Of a stretch of DNA of 15,307 nt, positions 1-6,819 are shown piece after piece; positions within the stretch are counted from its first letter, which is position 1, and each line of letters begins with the position of its first letter. The translations under genes and the position numbers were made by a program. The DNA is from Candidatus Woesebacteria bacterium (lineage in GTDB: Bacteria; Patescibacteriota; Microgenomatia; UBA1406; GWC2-37-13), in assembly GCA_017993865.1 (NCBI GenBank), contig JAGOLU010000011.1:1-15307 (forward strand), read 5' to 3'. The notes beneath the pieces were generated by a model. It was given only the letters and a program-made list of their open reading frames with translations, was not told the origin of the DNA and did no database searches.

Positions 1-678
1 CCTTCTGCAACAACACGACACATGACAGAATTTATGCACATCGATGCAGAAATGGGGTTTGTTGATCTGCCAGAGCTACTGGGGCTTGTGTCCGATTTGG
101 TCAATAGTGTTGTGGAATATACCTGGGCAACGATGCCAACGGAGCTTGGCATGTGGAAAGCAGTTAAACCTAAACTCCCGCTGGTGCTCCCCTCGCTCTC
201 ACTTGAAAAAATACACGCACTATACTCTGAAAAAAACGCTGATGACACCCGAGGTGAGAAAGATTTGCGGCCCGATGAGGAGCGATTTATCTGCGAGTAT
301 GCCGCCAAGAACCTGAATTCAGAGGCTCTTTTTGTGGTCGATTGGCCTCGTGATGGCGCTAAATTTTATCACAGACATGTGGAAGGAAACCCTGAGGTAT
401 TTGAGCGATTTGATTTGTTGTTCCGCGGAGTGGAGATTGCCACCGGGAGTATGCGCGAGCATCGATACGATAAATTGTGCGATCAGCTGAGAACCATGGC
501 AGGAGGTGACCCAGACGCCGACGGATTTAAATATTACATTTCTGCTTTCAAATACGGCATGCCACCTCACGGTGGATTCGGGATGGGTCTCGAGCGGTTT
601 GTGCAAAAGATCATTGGTCTTGCAAATGTAAAGGAAGCGGCACTGTTCCCAAGGGACATGAATAGGCTGTCGCCGTGA
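1..678 (+). CDS. aspS: Aspartyl-tRNA synthetase, archaeal type, C-terminal part (5' end outside window)
   Basis: Class II aminoacyl-tRNA synthetase that charges tRNA-Asp with aspartate in the cytoplasm. The reading frame is open from base 1, so the gene starts upstream and about 225 residues of the catalytic core are present. Visible landmarks are the motif 2 neighbourhood (ATTRHMTEFMHIDAEMGF), the FDLLFRGVEIATGSMREHRY segment typical of the archaeal/eukaryotic AspRS group, and class II motif 3 (GMPPHGGFGMGLERF) followed by the FPRD..RLSP ending. The large GAD insertion of the usual bacterial AspRS is absent between these blocks, which supports the archaeal type. Such enzymes are often non-discriminating and also make Asp-tRNA-Asn for GatCAB; the residues that decide this lie in the anticodon-binding domain outside the window. 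An AsnRS reading is less likely given the overall block pattern. Confidence 0.93.
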   Translation, partial: PSATTRHMTEFMHIDAEMGFVDLPELLGLVSDLVNSVVEYTWATMPTELGMWKAVKPKLPLVLPSLSLEKIHALYSEKNADDTRGEKDLRPDEERFICEYAAKNLNSEALFVVDWPRDGAKFYHRHVEGNPEVFERFDLLFRGVEIATGSMREHRYDKLCDQLRTMAGGDPDADGFKYYISAFKYGMPPHGGFGMGLERFVQKIIGLANVKEAALFPRDMNRLSP

Positions 679-703
679 AATTAGGAAATAGTAGACAGAT
701 CTT

Positions 704-800
704 GGTTGCAAGAAGTCGATTTCTGAGACAAAAACTGTTTGAGGGGTCCGCCTCGACGGACGACGAGTTTTTTTGACAAAGAAATTGACTTCTTGCAACT
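704..800. repeat. Long imperfect inverted repeat / structured element
   Basis: The arms 705-724 and 780-799 pair over 20 bp with a single G-U wobble. Inside them, the A-rich stretch 729-736 can pair with the T-rich stretch 766-775, and 746-750 pairs with 757-761 around a 6-nt loop. An alternative inner pairing of 741-744 with 751-754 excludes that last one. The element fills most of the aspS-GNAT gap. A run of seven T at 768-774 could end aspS transcription, but the stem just before it is weak. The element could be a MITE-like insertion, a structured leader for the acetyltransferase operon, or a terminator region. No clear target-site duplication flanks it. Confidence 0.6.
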
Positions 801-816
801 ATGAGTACTTACACAT

Positions 817-1395
817 ATGCTTACTACTTCATTCACTACCAAATCTGGCAAGAACGCTACAATCAGACCAGTAACTATCGACGATGTCCCTGCCGAAACT
901 GATTTCATAAATTCTGCTTCGCGTGAAGACACTTATATCACCTTCTCTGGTGAACAACTTACTGAGATTGAGGAACGCGCATATATCCAAGATTGTCTCA
1001 ACCGGATGGACAAGAGAGATCTCATAAAACTCGTGTGCATTGTGGATGGCGTCCTTGCCGCCGATTGCACAGTGGGGAGGGATATAAACACACGCAAGCG
1101 CGGATACCATCGGGGGACGTTCGGACTTGTTGTGCGGAAAGAGTATCGTGGCAATGGTATTGGTGAAACATTGATGAAAACTGCAATGAGCACTGCATGG
1201 CAGCGAATGAAGGGTCTGCAAATCGTGACCTTGCACGTACTTGGAAATAATCTCGTCGCACAAAAACTCTATGAGAAACAAGGGTTTGTCGAGTGTGGGA
1301 GAGTAAAAAATGGCTATTGGTATCGTGACGCATATGTCGATGATATTATGATGCAGATACACAAACCTCCGCTCACAAGTATGAGTACTCTATGA
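817..1395 (+). CDS. GNAT-family N-acetyltransferase
   Basis: Predicted cytoplasmic acetyltransferase that moves an acetyl group from acetyl-CoA to an amine; the substrate cannot be told from sequence. It has 192 residues, normal for a single GNAT domain. Motif A is the strand FGLVV (about 102-106) followed by R-G-N-G-I-G (111-116), the pyrophosphate-binding loop of acetyl-CoA. Motif B is VTLHVLGNNLVAQKLYEKQGF (137-157), where N144-N145 and Y152 match the usual Asn and Tyr of RimI/RimJ-like enzymes. Its stop overlaps the start of the next gene in an ATGA, so the two are almost certainly co-transcribed. No Shine-Dalgarno sequence precedes the ATG. The inverted repeat at 704-800 lies in its leader. 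Confidence 0.88.
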   Translation: MLTTSFTTKSGKNATIRPVTIDDVPAETDFINSASREDTYITFSGEQLTEIEERAYIQDCLNRMDKRDLIKLVCIVDGVLAADCTVGRDINTRKRGYHRGTFGLVVRKEYRGNGIGETLMKTAMSTAWQRMKGLQIVTLHVLGNNLVAQKLYEKQGFVECGRVKNGYWYRDAYVDDIMMQIHKPPLTSMSTL

Positions 1396-1979
1396 ATTTA
1401 TTTCTTGCATCCACTCTCGAAGGAAGTATCAATCTTTTGATAAAAGAATATAAGCTCACCCCTCAAGAAACTCCGGTGGCATATATCCCAACTGCAGGCA
1501 ACTGCTACACACCTCCCCGGAGTCCCTCCGAGCGTGGAAGCTTCCAATGCTTGATAGAACGAGGCTTTCCCGTTGTCCTTTGCGATCTAGAAACAGAAAA
1601 GCCGAATCAAATGAATGATAAGATGAAGGGTGCAAAGATTATTGTTGGAGCCGGCGGAAACAGCTTTTATCTTTTACATCATATGAAACGAAGTGGTTTC
1701 GATCAACTCCTCCCCCGACTCTTGGATGATGGCACAATCTATGTAGGGTCAAGTGCGGGGAGCTGCGTTTGCTGCCCCGATATTTCATATGTGCAAGATG
1801 AAGATGATCCTGGTAAGGCTCCAGATTTGACAAACTATCGAGGACTAAACTTAGTGAATTTTGAAATCTACCCTCATTGTATCGAAGAATTGGAGTCTAC
1901 TCCAGAAAAGATATATCTGCGCGATCATGAGGCAATCGTGGTGAAAAACGATAAGTACAAAATGGTGCCTACTCAATAA
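1392..1979 (+). CDS. pepE: Peptidase E-like protein (family S51)
   Basis: Predicted cytoplasmic serine peptidase of the S51 family (class I glutamine amidotransferase-like fold); known members cleave Asp-X dipeptides or, in the cyanophycinase branch, release dipeptides from cyanophycin. Of 195 residues, G-A-G-G-N-S-F-Y-L-L (87-95 region) matches the conserved GGNTF.L stretch and GSSAGS (119-124) is the nucleophile elbow, with Ser121 as the likely nucleophile. His162 in YPHCIEE is a candidate general base. The C-terminal region with an RDHEAIVV strand fits the family. The length is slightly below the usual 200-230 residues. Its ATG overlaps the stop of the acetyltransferase gene by 4 nt, implying translational coupling. 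A role in peptide turnover is inferred. Confidence 0.85.
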   Translation: MNLFLASTLEGSINLLIKEYKLTPQETPVAYIPTAGNCYTPPRSPSERGSFQCLIERGFPVVLCDLETEKPNQMNDKMKGAKIIVGAGGNSFYLLHHMKRSGFDQLLPRLLDDGTIYVGSSAGSCVCCPDISYVQDEDDPGKAPDLTNYRGLNLVNFEIYPHCIEELESTPEKIYLRDHEAIVVKNDKYKMVPTQ

Positions 1980-2021
1980 GGATAGACTTTCTCCTGTCAC
2001 TTACGCATCTGCTCATGTAAA

Positions 2022-2942
2022 ATGATCTCTGTGAAACAAAAATATTTTTTTATCCTTGTCATTGCCACGCTTGCAGGTCTATTTTATCCAGGCAATCATT
2101 ACCTATACAATTTGGAGCTCAATAATCCTGATTCGTTTGCACAGCCGCTCCCCTTACCTACTCTTGCCCACCCTATTCCCGCCGTTAAAGAAGGCGTCAA
2201 GGATCCAAGAGTGACTGCTGAGGGAGTGTACATCGTGGAGCGCAAAACCTTCACTATCGTATACGAGAAAAACCCCGACAAACGCTTCTATCCTGCCTCA
2301 ACCACAAAAATAGTTACGGCACTTACCACCACAGATCTTATGAAAGCCCAGGATGTATTAACAGTGCACACTGCAACTTCGGAAGGACAACTCATGAATT
2401 TGGTGCCCGAGGAACGAATGACCGTAGAGAATCTACTCTATGGCATGCTCGTCTACTCTGCGAACGATGCCGCGTATGCGCTTGCGAACTATCGAGAGGA
2501 CTATCCTGCATTTATCGACCATATGAACATCATTGCGCAGAGAATTGGTATGAAAAACAGTACGTTCCGCAACCCGGCCGGACTTGACGAAGAAGGCCAA
2601 CTCACTACTCCTCACGACCTCGCGCTCGCAGCAAGAACTCTCCTCGACGACCCGTCGCTTCGCAAGATGGTGTCTATCCAAGAGATAACGGTAATGGATG
2701 AGGATTTTCGTATTTCTCATCCCCTAACCAACATCAACACACTGTTAGGGAATATTGAAGGATTGGGCGGTATCAAAACCGGGTACACAGAAGCTGCCGG
2801 AGAGAATTTAGTGAGTTACTTCAAAACCCCCTACACAGGACACGAATACATTATCGTGGTCATGAAAAGTCAAGATCGATTCGCGGACACACAATCGCTT
2901 ACAGAATGGATTACGTTTAATATTGAGTACTTGGAGCCGTAG
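2022..2942 (+). CDS. D-alanyl-D-alanine carboxypeptidase (peptidase S11, PBP5-like)
   Basis: Penicillin-binding serine carboxypeptidase that removes the terminal D-Ala from peptidoglycan stem peptides outside the membrane. All three active-site motifs are present in order: S93-T-T-K96 (SxxK), S146-A-N148 (SxN) and K252-T-G254 (KTG). The N-terminus has one hydrophobic segment (about 8-22) that acts as signal anchor or signal peptide, followed by a proline-rich stretch (about 42-54) before the catalytic domain. The protein ends at 306 residues soon after the KTG domain and lacks the long C-terminal PBP5 domain and amphipathic anchor, so the N-terminal segment is the likely tether. It lies 42 nt after the peptidase gene and may be in the same transcript. 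It converges on the MgtC-like gene with only 3 nt between stops and no visible terminator. Confidence 0.92.
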   Translation: MISVKQKYFFILVIATLAGLFYPGNHYLYNLELNNPDSFAQPLPLPTLAHPIPAVKEGVKDPRVTAEGVYIVERKTFTIVYEKNPDKRFYPASTTKIVTALTTTDLMKAQDVLTVHTATSEGQLMNLVPEERMTVENLLYGMLVYSANDAAYALANYREDYPAFIDHMNIIAQRIGMKNSTFRNPAGLDEEGQLTTPHDLALAARTLLDDPSLRKMVSIQEITVMDEDFRISHPLTNINTLLGNIEGLGGIKTGYTEAAGENLVSYFKTPYTGHEYIIVVMKSQDRFADTQSLTEWITFNIEYLEP

Positions 2943-2945
2943 ACA

Positions 2946-4295
2946 TCACATCAATACAATCCATAGACTCAAGAAGCTCGCAAGAATAACAATCCCTATG
3001 CTCGCCGAAAACTTGTATGCAAACTCCCTACTCCCCTGTATAAACGTGTAAGTAATTTTAGAGAGCAGATTGACTGTGTTAGCTAACACGACAGCTATGA
3101 TGCCGGTCTGAAATGTGATGGTCTTGCCCGCAAGTTCAGCAATGTTTATGGTGACAGCATCGAGACCAGTAAGCGCCCCAAAAATGTTACTTACCAAAAA
3201 GCCATTATTGCCAAAAAGGAGCAATGATATTTTCGTAATTAGTTTGATTGCCATAAAAATGAGGGCAAACTGGAGCGCAGGTCGTAGAGAGAATATGCGG
3301 TCTTTGTCGAGCGCATTGCGCGTACTTGATAAGTTTTCTTCTCGCTTGTTCTTCTTGAAATAAAAATAGAGTCCAGTGACCAAAGTCGTTAGGGATATGG
3401 TCAAGATAAATAATGTGTTACTTACCAAGAACACCCCATTTATGGAGGCTAATAATATAAACATTTGAAGAAAGCTCGCAAGGTTAGAAAACAAAGCGGC
3501 CGAGACAAGCTGGTTTGCATTCTTGGAATTTTTACTCTGTTGAGCAAGCGATTGAGTGGTTGAAGTGGATGAGATAAACCCTCCCACAATGCTCGTGAGC
3601 AACCACCCGCTTCTCTGACCAATAGATTTCTCAAGCACATATCCTGCTATCTCGACCCCCGTGATAAGCGCAACCACTTTCCAAATACTAAAGGGGTTAA
3701 TAAGCTCCAACGACATTAGCTGAGGGAAATTGAGCTTATATGCGGTGAATAACGTTGCTAAGAAGGGAATTTCTTTGAGTGCGAAGCTGTGGTCTGGTAG
3801 GAATGGAAGGATTACCAAAGCGATAATGGCAAAGCCGATGAATCCTTCAATCTCATAATTTTTGATCCCTGCAACGAATGTCCGTATCCTCTGCTTCGCA
3901 GATAAAATCAAAATCAAACAGACAACGATAGCAACGGTCAGCGCCATAGGAAATACGTCAAGACCGATTATCGCCCCAATCAGATAGCTCCACAATATGG
4001 CTATGTCTGTGGTAAGCCCATTGTCTTTGGTGAACCAACTGCCCAAGATGTAGTATGCAACGAGGAGCGCGATAAACGCCACCGACACCAGAAGAAATAA
4101 GCTGAAATAGTCGTGCATAAGCACTGCCGCCACTGTGCCCAGGGTTGTTATCAGCGCATACGTGCGTATCCCTAGGCTGCCGACACCAGTCGAAGGTGTG
4201 GTGTCGACCCTGCGCTCATAAGCCTCTCGTTCGAGCCCAATAGCTGCACCAATAAGAAGCGAAATGAGGAGCTTAATGGGTATAGAAAGAATCAT
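2946..4295 (-). CDS. MgtC/SapB-DUF4010 family polytopic membrane protein
   Basis: Integral membrane protein of about 449 residues, mostly hydrophobic helices. The N-terminal part is MgtC-like (LLISLLIGAAIGLERE, then G-V-G-S-L-G-I-R-T-Y-A-L), which in other bacteria is linked to Mg2+ and phosphate homeostasis or F-type ATPase modulation. The C-terminal half matches DUF4010, with GGFISSTSTTQSLAQ and GALTGLDAVTI as typical conserved stretches. The substrate or partner is unknown. The frame can be extended upstream to an ATG at 4337, but that start falls inside a hairpin and adds an unconserved, non-hydrophobic lead. The ATG at 4295 starts directly before the first membrane helix and has an extended -10 box six nt upstream, which would give an almost leaderless mRNA, so I chose it. 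Confidence 0.85.
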   Translation of the reverse strand: MILSIPIKLLISLLIGAAIGLEREAYERRVDTTPSTGVGSLGIRTYALITTLGTVAAVLMHDYFSLFLLVSVAFIALLVAYYILGSWFTKDNGLTTDIAILWSYLIGAIIGLDVFPMALTVAIVVCLILILSAKQRIRTFVAGIKNYEIEGFIGFAIIALVILPFLPDHSFALKEIPFLATLFTAYKLNFPQLMSLELINPFSIWKVVALITGVEIAGYVLEKSIGQRSGWLLTSIVGGFISSTSTTQSLAQQSKNSKNANQLVSAALFSNLASFLQMFILLASINGVFLVSNTLFILTISLTTLVTGLYFYFKKNKREENLSSTRNALDKDRIFSLRPALQFALIFMAIKLITKISLLLFGNNGFLVSNIFGALTGLDAVTINIAELAGKTITFQTGIIAVVLANTVNLLSKITYTFIQGSREFAYKFSASIGIVILASFLSLWIVLM

Positions 4296-4301
4296 AAGAC
4301 T

Positions 4302-4310
4302 ATTGTACCA
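4302..4310 (-). promoter_or_regulatory. Extended -10 promoter of the MgtC-like gene
   Basis: Read on the minus strand, 4310-4302 is TGG-TACAAT, an extended -10 element (TGn plus a 5/6 match to TATAAT). No good -35 is seen 17 nt upstream, as is common with extended -10 promoters. The box ends six nt before the ATG at 4295, so the mRNA would begin at or next to the start codon. The 10-mer CTGGTACAAT recurs exactly in front of the cupredoxin gene. Confidence 0.5.
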
Positions 4311-4328
4311 GATTTGACTAACACACCC

Positions 4329-4362
4329 ACAGAACACTCTGCTCGAAGGCAGAGCGTTCTGT
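4329..4362 (-). terminator. Hairpin between the cupredoxin and MgtC-like genes, probable terminator
   Basis: Arms 4329-4342 and 4349-4362 form a 14-bp stem with one A-C mismatch around a 6-nt loop (4343-4348). It lies 23 nt after the cupredoxin stop and ahead of the next promoter. On the minus strand it is not followed by a clean U-run, so it may act as a weak or factor-assisted terminator, or as a 3'-end stabiliser. Confidence 0.5.
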
Positions 4363-4385
4363 AATCACTTTAGCTATGCTGTGTT

Positions 4386-4859
4386 TCATTCCACAATCAG
4401 AGTGCCTACCATACCCATTTCACGATGCTTACCTACGCTGCAGTAAAACTCATACTCACCCGCTTCCATGGGGGTGAATTCAACACTCTCTTCTTCACCC
4501 TCATTAATTTGGGTTGTTTTCACGTCAAGCTCGTCAATCACAAAATCGTGGAACCCCTCCATGTTCTTAAACAGGATGGTTACTTTCTCACCTTTTTTGA
4601 CGGTGATTGTGCTTGGAGCAAACGAAAAGTTCTTACCTTCTACTGTAATAGTATTTTCTTCCATCATTGCATCGGATGTGCTTGGCTCTGTTGTTGTGTC
4701 TTTTTCCATCATGGCTTCGGTAACAACTTCGGCTGGAACGTTGGTTGGCTCCATTGCAGATTCGCCTGGCGCCGATCCAAACCCACTAAATTTCATTGCG
4801 ACAAGTGCCACAACAACAACCACGCCTATGGCGATCGGAACTATATATTTGTTTTGCAT
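4386..4859 (-). CDS. Membrane-anchored cupredoxin (plastocyanin/azurin-like copper protein)
   Basis: Type I copper protein, predicted to be held on the outer face of the membrane. Of 157 residues, 5-22 form a single N-terminal membrane segment, 28-70 are an acidic, Met/Thr/Pro-rich linker, and 70-157 are the cupredoxin domain. Copper ligands are visible: His104 in GFHDF, Cys140 in EFYC, His145 in GKH, and Met150 (or Met148) in EMGM; the C-x4-H-x4-M spacing fits the family. The role is single-electron transfer or copper binding; the partner is unknown. The frame is open to 5012, but ATG 4859 is preceded at seven nt by GGAGGTGA (minus strand, 4874-4867), a perfect Shine-Dalgarno sequence, and by a membrane helix directly after the start. 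Divergent from the TasA-like gene. Confidence 0.9.
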   Translation of the reverse strand: MQNKYIVPIAIGVVVVVALVAMKFSGFGSAPGESAMEPTNVPAEVVTEAMMEKDTTTEPSTSDAMMEENTITVEGKNFSFAPSTITVKKGEKVTILFKNMEGFHDFVIDELDVKTTQINEGEEESVEFTPMEAGEYEFYCSVGKHREMGMVGTLIVE

Positions 4860-4866
4860 TGCTTGT

Positions 4867-4876
4867 TCACCTCCCT
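4867..4876 (-). promoter_or_regulatory. Perfect Shine-Dalgarno sequence of the cupredoxin gene
   Basis: Minus-strand AGGGAGGTGA with the GGAGGTGA core seven nt before ATG 4859. It fixes the start well inside a longer open frame. It stands out because most other genes here have no recognisable Shine-Dalgarno sequence. Confidence 0.8.
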
Positions 4877-4906
4877 GTATTTTATGCGGCAATTTATAAT
4901 ACGTCG

Positions 4907-4915
4907 ATTGTACCA
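4907..4915 (-). promoter_or_regulatory. Extended -10 promoter of the cupredoxin gene
   Basis: Minus-strand TGG-TACAAT at 4915-4907, identical to the element before the MgtC-like gene. It would give a leader of about 40 nt, leaving room for the strong Shine-Dalgarno sequence. No convincing -35 is seen. Confidence 0.5.
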
Positions 4916-4987
4916 GTGCATGGCTAATAAGGGGAAGCATTACATGTCGCAGTCGCGAAGATTTATACGTACATAGTGTGTATGCGC

Positions 4988-5017
4988 TTGACATTGTGTG
5001 TATTTTATACATATACT
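4988..5017 (+). promoter_or_regulatory. Strong sigma70-type promoter of the TasA-like gene
   Basis: A perfect -35 TTGACA (4988-4993), an 18-nt spacer and a -10 TATACT (5012-5017; 5/6 match). The predicted leader is about 20 nt and has no Shine-Dalgarno sequence before ATG 5045. It is one of the two best promoter matches in the window (the other is that of groES-groEL), which suggests high expression of this exported protein. Confidence 0.7.
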
Positions 5018-5044
5018 CATTGCATTAGTAGTTTTCTATATTTT

Positions 5045-5674
5045 ATGAAAAAAAAGAAAGTGTGGTTAAGTATCGCACTTATTGCTGTTGTGGGAGGAGG
5101 GGCGTTAGTTGCAACATATGCATACTTCACTGCACAAAGAACAACAAGTGTGAATAAATTTACCACAGGTACCCTTGATCTTGATGTCTCAGCCAATGGC
5201 AACAAGCTCGAGCCATTTGTCATTGATAACATCGGAGAGGAAGGCGACATCAGCGGCTCCAAAACATGGACTGTTAAAAACACTGGAACTCTTCCTGGTA
5301 GATTTCTCTTAAGGCTGCAGAATGTGGTTAACGAAGAGAACGGGTGTAATGACCAAGAGAAAGCCGTCGATCCCAATTGTGAAGATCCCGGAAAGGTCGG
5401 GGATCTGGGAAATGTGATCACACTAAAAGTTGGCTTGGATGGCGTAGATAAGGTTGAATCCACACTTGCGACAGCCGACCAATCAGCGATCGGCGCAGCG
5501 TGGGCAAGCTTACCAAACATAATCTTGGCTGCGGGCGAGGAACGAACCATAACAGCTCATTGGGCAACCGGGGAAGATGATTATGGCAACGAGATTCAAA
5601 GTGATAGCGTGAAGTTCGATGTGAACTTCAGATTGATTCAAAAAATCAATGGGCCCGCACCTGATAACAACTAA
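5045..5674 (+). CDS. TasA/camelysin-like exported protein with SipW-type signal peptide
   Basis: Exported protein of 209 residues of the CalY/TasA group (peptidase M73/camelysin-like), whose known members form biofilm matrix fibres or surface proteins. The N-terminus has a run of lysines (2-5), a hydrophobic core (7-23), then ATYAYFTAQRTTSVNKF and TTGTLDLDV: the SipW-dependent signature, in which AYF(S/T) follows the cleavage region and an N-x-F-x-x-G-T-L-D-L strand starts the mature beta domain. G-S-K-T-W-T-V-K-N-T-G-T-L-P-G (71-85) matches the usual 'NTG' strand. Cys101 and Cys112 could form a disulfide in a charged loop. The frame is open from 4976, but ATG 5045 places the signal peptide at the N-terminus and follows the promoter. 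First gene of the cassette; fibre or matrix function is inferred from family. Confidence 0.85.
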   Translation: MKKKKVWLSIALIAVVGGGALVATYAYFTAQRTTSVNKFTTGTLDLDVSANGNKLEPFVIDNIGEEGDISGSKTWTVKNTGTLPGRFLLRLQNVVNEENGCNDQEKAVDPNCEDPGKVGDLGNVITLKVGLDGVDKVESTLATADQSAIGAAWASLPNIILAAGEERTITAHWATGEDDYGNEIQSDSVKFDVNFRLIQKINGPAPDNN

Positions 5675-5695
5675 TATATAGGCTGAACATGATTA

Positions 5696-5729
5696 GAGCG
5701 TAAGGCGACTGAATAGTCGCCTTACGCTC
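5696..5729 (+). terminator. Perfect 15-bp hairpin between the TasA-like and SipW-like genes
   Basis: Arms 5696-5710 and 5715-5729 pair without mismatch around the loop GAAT. It lies between the stop of the first cassette gene and the ATG of the first peptidase, 17 nt before that ATG. No U-run follows, so a partial terminator, an RNA-processing site or a 3'-end stabiliser that lets the structural gene exceed the peptidase is more likely than a full stop. Confidence 0.6.
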
Positions 5730-5746
5730 ACTAATACATAAATACT

Positions 5747-6238
5747 ATGAAAATTATCAAGATGCTATTTGAAGTCGCGACATGGATTGTCATCGGTGTG
5801 ATTGGTATCATGGGCCTGTATATCATTACTTCCAACTTCCCTATCTCCATCGGATTCCGATCATATTTAGTACAGTCAGGGTCTATGGAACCAACGATTA
5901 TGACTGGAGACATCGTGGTCATACAGCCTCAAAGCAAATACGGAAAAGCCGATGTAGTCACCTTCCACGATAAAGAAGATCGTGTCGTAACGCACCGCAT
6001 AGTGAACATTGAGGAAAGTGAGAACGGCACCGCCGTTACAACGAAAGGGGATGCAAACAGATCAGACGACTTTGACACCATAAACCCAAGTCAAATTATC
6101 GGTAAAGTAACTCTCACTATCCCGAAGCTGGGGTTTCTGGTGGCTTTTGGCAAATCTTTGCCTGGGCTTATTATTCTGGTCATTGTCCCTGCCTCTCTCT
6201 TTATTGTTGATGAACTGTTTAAACTAAACAATGCTTAA
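5747..6238 (+). CDS. sipW: Signal peptidase I, SipW/ER type (Ser/His)
   Basis: Membrane-bound signal peptidase of family S26B, 163 residues. Membrane segments lie at about 10-28 and 132-155, the two-helix topology of SipW and archaeal enzymes. The catalytic Ser46 sits in Q-S-G-S-M-E-P-T, and His83 in R-V-V-T-H-R-I-V replaces the lysine of ordinary bacterial LepB, which defines the ER/SipW type. T-K-G-D-A-N (99-104) and the acidic D107-D108 complete the conserved boxes. It probably cleaves the upstream TasA-like protein, as SipW does for TasA in Bacillus. It overlaps the next gene by 8 nt, so the two are co-translated. Confidence 0.92.
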   Translation: MKIIKMLFEVATWIVIGVIGIMGLYIITSNFPISIGFRSYLVQSGSMEPTIMTGDIVVIQPQSKYGKADVVTFHDKEDRVVTHRIVNIEESENGTAVTTKGDANRSDDFDTINPSQIIGKVTLTIPKLGFLVAFGKSLPGLIILVIVPASLFIVDELFKLNNA

Positions 6239-6812
6239 TGGACGCGCTCGGTTTATATTATTGTTTTTTGTATTTTTCGAAGTATTTCTTATCACGACAC
6301 AATATACCGATGCAGATCTTTCTGCAGAACGCATAGTCTCTCAAAACAAACTAGTTTCTATTGTGATTAATTTGTTCTCGCAAAACACCGCAAGTAACAT
6401 CCCCCTGACAAACTTATTTAGAACTACATCTCTCCGGCCAGGTGGATTTGACTTGGGCTCTATACGTATTCAGAATGACGGGAGGTCAACGATAAAATAT
6501 GCTTTCAAGACGGTGAAAGTTAATGGCGATGAGGTGTTTTGTAGAGGGTTGAAGCTCAGGGCGTTGCATCGTGACTTCTCTACTAAATTTGATGGTTCAT
6601 TGTTGGACTTTACCTTTAGCTCGACAGTCGTTGATAAAACTCCAGAGGATTTGATATTTGTGATTAGTCTAGACGACAACGCTGCACAATTTAAAAATAA
6701 GCTGTGTGAATTTAACTTTGTGGTAAGATCATATAGAAATTCACCAAATGAAACTGGGGGGATTTTCGCAGAACGGAAGATAAATAATATTATTTCAAGC
6801 GGGTCTTGGTAA
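6231..6812 (+). CDS. Second exported protein of the TasA/SipW cassette, function unknown
   Basis: Not assigned to a named family with certainty. Of 193 residues, 7-23 form a hydrophobic export segment, followed by Q-Y-T-D-A-D-L-S-A-E-R, which resembles the YFSDTETS start of mature SipW substrates. The mature part looks beta-rich, with alternating hydrophobic residues (F-D-L-G-S-I-R-I-Q-N-D-G, 73-84, resembling the 'G..I.N.G' strand of TasA-like domains). Cys104 and Cys159 may pair. It overlaps the preceding peptidase gene by 8 nt and is followed within 7 nt by a second peptidase gene. By context it may be a minor fibre subunit, an anchor like TapA, or a separate substrate of one of the peptidases. 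This part of the cassette looks A/T-richer than the first gene. Confidence 0.75.
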   Translation: MLNGRARFILLFFVFFEVFLITTQYTDADLSAERIVSQNKLVSIVINLFSQNTASNIPLTNLFRTTSLRPGGFDLGSIRIQNDGRSTIKYAFKTVKVNGDEVFCRGLKLRALHRDFSTKFDGSLLDFTFSSTVVDKTPEDLIFVISLDDNAAQFKNKLCEFNFVVRSYRNSPNETGGIFAERKINNIISSGSW

Positions 6813-6819
6813 TGTGTCT

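Noticed and set aside
319..798. Minus-strand frame of 159 codons across the aspS end and the inverted repeat
   Set aside because: Antisense to the conserved AspRS motif 3 and its protein has no recognisable pattern; a shadow frame.
829..1362. Minus-strand frame of 177 codons inside the acetyltransferase gene
   Set aside because: Fully antisense to a gene with clear GNAT motifs; Cys/His/Ile-rich nonsense composition.
800..1389. 10-mer TATGAGTACT present at both 800-809 and 1380-1389
   Set aside because: Too short and without flanking similarity; probably chance, although the two copies bracket the acetyltransferase gene.
4296..4337. Upstream start (ATG 4337) for the MgtC-like gene
   Set aside because: It falls inside the 4329-4362 hairpin and upstream of the extended -10 box; the added residues are not membrane-like or conserved.
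4425..4976. Plus-strand frame of 183 codons over the cupredoxin gene
   Set aside because: Antisense to the copper-ligand domain; the protein is rich in Cys, Phe and His in the manner of reverse-frame artefacts.
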